64,000 bases of DNA from Beroe forskalii (lineage: Eukaryota; Ctenophora; Nuda; Beroida; Beroidae): positions 51,450 through 115,449 of the forward strand of contig WFMF01000528.1 of NCBI GenBank assembly GCA_011033025.1, given 5' to 3'. Position numbers and translations under genes: made by a program. The notes beneath the pieces were generated by a model. It saw only the letters and a list, made by a program, of their open reading frames with translations. It ran no database searches and was not told the DNA's origin. Of this stretch, positions 58,501 through 64,000 are shown one piece after another; the first letter of the stretch is position 1; each line of letters opens with the position of its first letter.

Positions 58501-61500
58501 TGAGCTGTGTAAAGCTGAGGGGTATGCTGGAGGGAGACGAACTACCACTACTACAGACCAGGAGTTCAGGGAGACAGAGGTTACGTGTTATCAGTGGGAC
58601 AACTACGGCAGCGATGTGATGGCTGCTTATCAGGTTAGTTATGTTGGGAGAAGGGCTAGCAGATAGCTTGTTAAGATCGTTAGTACTCAGAAGCACTGGC
58701 TTCCTGGTTTGGGAACGGGCATTTGATCTCACGACATTTCATCCCACGACACGTTATCTCGTAATATTTCTACTCGGAGCAAAGCTTAGGGTAAGGGTCA
58801 TGAAAAGAAGATTATGTGTCCTGAGATTACTTGTCGTGAGATGAAACATCCTGCACCCCCTTCTCACCCAAACTCCCCCAGGACTGCACTAGCAAGCAGT
58901 ACAGTGACTCGGATGCTATGCCGTGCCTGCAGAGTGAAGCTGCAGCCGCATTCTGTTGGAATGAGGAGTGGATACCTCTCAAGACTGTAGTCCACACTGT
59001 CTCCACTAACAGGTAAAATTTACAGCTAGAAAGAATTTACAGCTTTCAATTTTCATAGAAGTATCATTCAATTAAATAACTTCCACGGTATTACTTTGAT
59101 CAATAGTTTAAGCAGAGAGGAATTGGCGGTACATATTTCAATAGGTATCCTTTGAATTGCTTTACTGATGCTACCATTTCCTCAGCAAGAAATGGAAAGT
59201 TCGTTTTACCCTTGGATCCGTGAAGTACGGGCAGTTCTACGACTCCTTCACCGACTCACTGATAACCCCAACCCCCTCTGAGGACGACTTCAGGGGAAGC
59301 CACTGTGATAAGGACGTTAAGATCCGGATGAAGGTCAAGGGAAGTGAGGTCACTCTCAGTGGGAAGTTTACTAAGAAGAAGCGGTGCGAGGGGGAGTGCT
59401 TGAAGCTGGAGTTCAGAGGGGAGGGGATTATGGGGGAGGAGTGTGTGAGAATGGGAAAAGGGAAGAATAGGAGGTAGAAGGAGTGAGGTATGAGGGGGTG
59501 GTGATTGGAGGAAAAGAAAGAAAAGAAGTTTGAGAAGGATTTCAGACAAAAAACGGACAATATAAAGAGTTTGTGCATAAAATTTACCCTGCAAGTAGAC
59601 TGTATAGAAACTTTGAAGTGTGCATAAGAAATTGTTTGGTGCATGAAATTGTCAATTTTTCATCACAGATTTTATTTCAACAATAATTCCACTTGTTTTC
59701 TCTTTGGCGAGCGCTTACATTTCCCTGATCCATGCAAATTTATGACACGCGTGATTTTATTACTTACCCTCGCATAGTCAGCACTGGAATCAATGAGCTT
59801 CTTGGCAGACGAGTCAATGTTTCGCTTCTTGACATCGGGTTTCTTGGCCGATGTTTTGATTATCTCGGCAATCTGGCGTTCTGTCAGAGACCTGGAGAAT
59901 ATTTCCAAGTTTAAGCGGGTTTAAGAAATGAGTCAGTTACAACCGCCAACCGGCAACAAGGGAACAATTTGTAATTGTTATAAATTATCAAGTGAAGATT
60001 GAAGAAATTCAATTTTTGTTTCAAGTAATTCACACCTGATACACCGCTGTCCTTCCACCACCGAACACAGCTCAATGGGCAGGTACACCTGTCTGGTCTT
60101 AGGTTCAACATGAGAGGTATAGAACATGAAATTGTTTGTACACATAGTAAACATTGGTTACATCATGCATGACACACTGCACATATGACCTCTTAGGTTC
60201 AACCTGGGAGGTATTTTTATCTACAGAGTTACTGCACGATTTGATCAAACATGTCTCTGTAGTAAAAAGGTAAGTGAGCAAAACTATAAACTCATGCGTT
60301 ACCTTGTACCTATCAAGGTGCAAGTATAGAATTACACAAGTACACAGCACTTAGTACATTGCGTTACAGGGGACTGCGTGTGGAATGTAAAGGAGTGTGA
60401 AACAAGGACGGCAACATTCAGTTACAACATGAAATAACACACCAACTGCAACCATTCAGTTACTTCTGCTCCTTACACACTAAAGAAATGCATCCCCTAG
60501 TAACATGACATTGTGTGCTTACTCGTGCGAGTCTTTAATCGTCCCAATTACTTAATTAAGTGACACATTTCTTAAGTAAGCTAAGGTACTTACATGTACG
60601 CAAGGTAAGTTGGGGTATTCCAGTTTGATTTCCTTCTTCCTCAGAAAGTAATCCGCCACTGACACATTGGCTAATGTTTCGTTGTCTTTGATCGTGTGTG
60701 GGGCGTGTAATCATTAAGTTACGCATATATTCAGAAAATTAATTTATTTCGTCATGGCAACTGAGAAAATATGTTGACACATAATCACAGCAATCAAACA
60801 GGATTAACGATAACATTTCTGGAAAAATGCATTTTTCACACATTAAATAAATTCTACTTTCTGACACAAATTCCCAGTTTGAGGGAGTTCTTTCACCTAA
60901 AACTTATTGGCTACAGGACTTCAGAAGAACTCCCACTAACACCTAGCTTATACCTTTTATCATGTGTCTATTAGCAGGTGTCTCCATAAGTCCGACGATC
61001 CTGTGCTTCCTAGGATAGCCGTTGTGGCTAACTTGGATTTGCAACCCTCTCAAGTGGTCGTTAATCTGAGGGGATGGGTCGTTAAAACGGGCTAAAACTC
61101 AATGGACTTACTTATTGCAAGTGATTAATAAACGTGCATGTTACCATGGTAAACAGTAACGGATATTTTCATCATATCAAGGTACATTGTACCACAACTC
61201 AGTTCAGTGCACGTGCTGCAAGGCAATAAGTCAGTAATGTTAATTAATAAGACAGTCATGCTCGTTACATGAAAGTTTCATATACGAAAGTTTCATGTAC
61301 ATTCACAAAGTTGTGCTGAAATAGCAAGTCAGCAAGAATACATGAATGTTATTAAGCAAGGCCTGGAGTGTGGACTATGGACACCTGTTCAATCTTCAGA
61401 CCACTATTCCTCATTCATATGCTTAACCAGTTGAAGTTCGAATCTTTTTGATCTCATTAGGTTTGAAGGTGCCCTTATTAGGGTATAGGGAGTTGACAAG

Positions 61501-63096
61501 CTCCCTCAGGTTTTGTTGCTTGTAGAACGCAGTGTGTTTCTCGTCTATGTTGACCAGCAGCTTCCATTGCCCTGAGGTTTATGAGAGTTAGAACACCTTG
61601 GCTGAACATGTAAACAATCCATTATGCTTCACCGTCACCGTCACCGAACGTGCAATTACATAAGACAGTTACAATAGAGTGTGGCCAGTCTGAGAGGGAT
61701 TATTATGCCATATACGGTTTAATTAGAGGATAAGCTTCGAAGGAATGGAACTTCCAACGGTCGTGAATATGATTGTATTGTACAATATGTGATTGATTAA
61801 ACCGGGTTTAATCAATCACACTACAATTAAGCGTGTAGCTCTACTACAGAGCGGGGACACTGGGTAGAAACAGTGGAAAATTGTGCAACAATTCCAAGAG
61901 AAGAATCGCTCCCATTCATGTGATGACGGATCTGATGATCGGTTTCCGGCAAAAAGAAATTTAAAGAAATTTGTGTAAACAACTAGGAAATAAACTAGAG
62001 TTCATGTCATAAATATCGTGAAATTAAGTTACATTTGTGTAAACCACTTTAAACATTAAAACCTATGTATATCGTTTAACCTGGTTTAACTGCCATGACG
62101 GAGCCTGACCACAACTGAATGCCATCTCCCAGATCGGCCACGTTCTGTCCCCTAGGGAAGTAGTTCCGGCCGTAGCTGATGTAACTCATCTTGGGCATGA
62201 AGCCAAGGATGATGTCAGCACAGGAGAAGAAGTTGTGAGGGATTGTTTGGTTGTCTTTCTCCTTCCGGTACAGCGCCTGGTGGAATGTTCAGGTGATTTC
62301 GGGAGTGTGGATACGTACATCAGGCTTACAATGTAAACGCATTACGCATCTTGATTTGATATTTTTATCAAGAGTAATTTGCATTTTTACGATTGTCGAA
62401 GTGAGATGTCAATCACTCTTTCGTGATCTAGCATCATTACATAGAAATACTAACCTCAATGTCAGCGAAGTCTATGACTTGTTGCGTGGGATTAATCTCA
62501 ATGTTGATACACTCCTCTCTGACAGCATTACTTTTAACGTTTACAGGTAGTGAAGCCTGAAATGGAGTGCAAGAGGTTATCATATAGTATTCGGTAAATG
62601 TGTATCATGCCGTGTAATTTCTTAATATGTATAGTTGAGCTGAGAGAAGCTGATTAAAGTATACATAATTCCTGAAAACGTGTGATGAAAAGTTTGTGAC
62701 AAATATGAAAATAAAAGTATGATGACGTGTCACTCACCATTTTATCGAGATTTTCAATTGGTTTGTTGGTGTACATGATTTTACTTCCATCATACACTGG
62801 ATAAATTCCTGAACAATTCCTTATTAATTCAATTGATGCGTCATGTTCAAACTCACACGTGAACACTGAACATAGATCTCTTTAAAAGTTGAAACGTTAC
62901 TTATGTAATTCTTGTTTAATATTTCACAATGAGATAATCAAACAAAATTTTAGTGGCAGATAGGAAGAAGTAATCTTTCGATCTGCACATTTAATGGGTA
63001 ATGACCTGAGAAATATGTCTCCTGGTAGTCTGAAACCATGGTGTTGAATATGTCGACAGCCAAAGTCTTGTTGGCTTTTAGCACTTTTTCAGGAAG
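49502..63096 (-). CDS. AGO: Argonaute (AGO-clade, slicer-type), 5' end missing
   Basis: Nineteen exons on the minus strand: 63096-63006, 62865-62738, 62556-62455, 62276-62081, 61571-61428, 61091-60954, 60685-60600, 60097-60036, 59891-59768, 57346-57216, 56991-56831, 56505-56353, 56172-56054, 54073-54007, 53812-53675, 53384-53185, 51078-50981, 50813-50604 and 49676-49502. They give about 840 residues ending ENMNYFV. N domain: [10 protein letters not shown]. Linker 1: [38 protein letters not shown] and [23 protein letters not shown]-type [19 protein letters not shown] (D561), ASDEIIRDF (E607), YYRDGVSEG (D657) and LCHTYARC (H776), the complete D-E-D-H slicer set. Argonautes bind small RNAs and cleave or silence matching transcripts. 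Odd sites: the exon 15 donor reads AT instead of GT; exon 8 has no clear acceptor at its expected start; the junction before the last exon lacks a GT. The start lies beyond 63.1 kb. Confidence 0.93.
49677..50603. repeat. Minisatellites in the last Argonaute intron
   Basis: 49680-50100 is a G-rich array of GGTGAGGGGGAGGTTAGAGG-type units. 50160-50220 and 50440-50590 are CAGACAGA tracts. Between them (about 50115-50140) lies a diverged copy of the start of the last exon. The G-rich strand has many GGGG runs and may form quadruplexes. Both ends of the interval carry AGGAGTGTTTC on the minus strand. Confidence 0.88.
51273..52053. mobile_element. 0.78 kb repeat with imperfect inverted ends, in an Argonaute intron
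   Basis: GCATGTTCATAGCTTCATCC (51273-51292) and GGATGAAGCTATGGGCATGT (52033-52052) are inverted copies with two mismatches. The right half contains CAGGGG-rich sequence shared with haspin intron 3 (29.7-29.9 kb). Confidence 0.6.
52054..53184. other. Argonaute intron, remainder
   Basis: No exon or repeat family recognised. It contains a short palindrome GGGCCCGTGGGCCC at about 52269. Confidence 0.35.
54110..55751 (-). mobile_element. E-box/octamer repeat element, uninterrupted copy in an Argonaute intron
   Basis: It begins TATACGCTTAGAGCATGGCT after TAA and ends GTACCCTCAAAATTGGC before TAA. Order: foldback module with three GAGGCGAAGCCGAG palindromes; two units with ATTTGCAT and ATTTTAATTGCAAAATGC; the 1.1 kb core with five CACGTG words; two more ATTTGCAT units; the end. 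It sits 37 bases upstream of the exon carrying the catalytic GADVTHW. The core includes an open frame of 119 residues on the window's minus strand that is also present in the other three core copies. No transposase was seen. Confidence 0.82.
55968..56011. repeat. 17 bp hairpin in an Argonaute intron
   Basis: CAGAGAACTTGAAGTAT (55968-55984) and ATACTTCGAGTTCTCTG (55995-56011) pair with one mismatch around a 10-base loop. It lies close to the exon at 56054-56172. Confidence 0.7.
57951..59477 (+). CDS. Secreted SRCR-domain protein nested in the Argonaute gene
   Basis: Four exons join in frame: 57951-58167, 58452-58633, 58882-59012 and 59186-59477, giving 273 residues. All introns have GT-AG ends with good pyrimidine tracts. 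Residues about 21-34 ([14 protein letters not shown]) are a signal peptide core. Residues about 75-160 form a scavenger-receptor cysteine-rich-like domain: [20 protein letters not shown], then VTCYQW, a DC, and [14 protein letters not shown], six cysteines in the usual order. The C-terminal 100 residues ([20 protein letters not shown] onwards) have four more cysteines, are lysine-rich and match nothing I know. No membrane helix follows, so it is probably secreted. SRCR proteins act in recognition or adhesion. It lies wholly within the 2.4 kb Argonaute intron 57347-59767, on the opposite strand. Confidence 0.85.
61788..61820. repeat. Perfect 16 bp palindrome in an Argonaute intron
   Basis: TGTGATTGATTAAACC (61788-61803) and GGTTTAATCAATCACA (61805-61820) are separated by one base. 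TGATTGATTAA is rich in homeodomain-type ATTA/TGATTGAT words, so it could be a dimeric protein site; this is inference. Confidence 0.7.
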
Positions 63097-64000
63097 CTGA
63101 AGGCAGTAGATATAGTTGATATGAGTGGTTTAAATCTTGGGAATCATTCATAAGATAATATAAATACTAGTTGCATACAGGGGGGAGTTTCAGTGTCCCA
63201 ATTGTCCCTGTCCCAATTTACTTTTTTTTGAGTTTGGGACTGGTTTTTGGGACAATTGGGATAACCAAATACATTTGGGGAACAAATTGAAAAACTCATC
63301 CCAAAAAGTCATGATAGATTTTTATATTGATCCAAGTTTTCGTTCATTTAAATGAAACACTTCAACTACTGCTCAAACCATCATTTGAGCCCCATTTGTT
63401 TGACTCTCAAGTTTCCATTTTTGTCCCAAAAAAAGTATGATAGGATAAATTTGTCCCAGCACTGTCCTGTTTGGTCCCAAACCATGTCCCCCATTGATCC
63501 CAGTCCGTCCTCCCATTTTTGAACCCAATTGGTCCCATTTGTCCTGCAGTCCCATTTTGGGAGTCCCATTTAATCCTATCCCATTTTGTCCCAATGTCCC
63601 AATTGCCCTTAATTGCCCCAGTCCAAATTCACTTTTTGAGTTCCATTTGTTCCATTTTCTCTGTCCCATTTGTCCCAATTGTCCTCCCCCATTGTCCCAA
63701 ATGTCCATTTGTCCCAAATGTCCCAATTGTCCCTGTCCCAATTCACTTTTCTGAGTTTGGGACCTGTATCACCCCCCCATACACTGGTTACATACCAACA
63801 ACTGGAAATAAAGAAATAAATTGCAAGCTTAATGCTGATCACAAAAAAAAGCAAAAAAATTGTTTAAATAATTAAATTGGGGCCCCAAAAAAAAAAGGCC
63901 CCCCTTTTTTAGCCCTTTAAAAAATTACTTTAAAAAAAATTAAAGGGAAAAGTTGGTAAAAAAACCTTATTTATTCTTTTTATTTTGGATTTATTGGTTT
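63097..64000. other. Upstream Argonaute intron and window end
   Basis: 63180-63770 is a minisatellite (next entry). From about 63880 the sequence is dominated by runs (GGGGCCCC, A10, C6T6, TTTTAAAA-like) unlike the rest, probably low-quality contig end. The first Argonaute exons were not found here. Confidence 0.5.
63198..63770. repeat. TGTCCCAATT-type minisatellite
   Basis: Irregular repetition of TGTCCCATTT, TGTCCCAATTGTCC and related words, densest from 63540 to 63745. Open frames here (CPNCPCPN, GTMGEDNWDKW) are repeat artefacts. Confidence 0.88.

Noticed and set aside
60169..60203. Microexon in the Argonaute PAZ region
   Set aside because: The 14-base piece has a good acceptor but a weak donor, and it would put the next exon out of frame.
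63373..63875. Cysteine/proline-rich and tryptophan-rich frames on both strands
   Set aside because: They come from the TGTCCCAATT repeat.

Overview
This window is animal (metazoan) genomic DNA from an invertebrate that I cannot place further. Genes have many GT-AG introns of about 100 bp to 3 kb and use the standard code. Their products are animal families: a PIG-S GPI-transamidase subunit, haspin kinase, the centrosome/cilium proteins OFD1 and CEP131, omega-class glutathione transferases, KRAB-less C2H2 zinc-finger proteins, an RRM/RS-rich splicing-type protein, a slicer-type Argonaute and a secreted SRCR protein. Intergenic DNA and long introns are full of foldback and tandem repeats.

Layout. 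1-0.7 kb: two exons of an OFD1-like gene on the minus strand, running off the left edge. 2.5-5.1 kb: tandem omega GST genes (+), the second with a frameshift. 5.6-11.5 kb: PIGS (+), nine exons; its last intron holds a 3 kb repeat element with an exact 1,143 bp tandem duplication. 11.9-12.5 kb: a 130 bp satellite. 12.9-16.9 kb: two paralogous C2H2 zinc-finger genes (+). 17.9-24.6 kb: a duplicated fragment of the Argonaute gene plus its neighbouring mobile element, interrupted by a second 4.4 kb repeat element with further repeats nested inside. 27.6-32.7 kb: haspin (+), eleven exons, with a LINE remnant in intron 2. 33.3-36.3 kb: CEP131 (+), an uninterrupted coding block with three frameshifts. 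36.9-43.3 kb: RRM/RS protein (+), seven exons. 43.4-49.4 kb: no genes, but a 3 kb element with about 0.66 kb inverted arms and small foldback elements. 49.5-63.1 kb: an Argonaute gene (-), 19 exons seen, with the four-exon SRCR gene (+) nested in one intron. The last about 120 bases look like poor contig-end sequence.

Functionally the genes are mostly unrelated housekeeping neighbours. OFD1 and CEP131 are both known centriolar-satellite proteins, but their proximity is probably chance. The most notable theme is Argonaute: all four slicer catalytic residues (D-E-D-H) are encoded, yet several of its splice sites are unusual. A block with two of its PIWI exons plus an adjoining repeat element has been copied 35 kb away, where the exons are broken. 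Long inverted repeats able to make double-stranded RNA are frequent in the same window. That Argonaute and these repeats interact is inference only.

Single-base or few-base frameshifts recur in otherwise well-kept genes (OFD1 exon, GST copy 2, zinc-finger gene 1, CEP131 three times). Sequence error and real decay cannot be separated without reads or RNA data.
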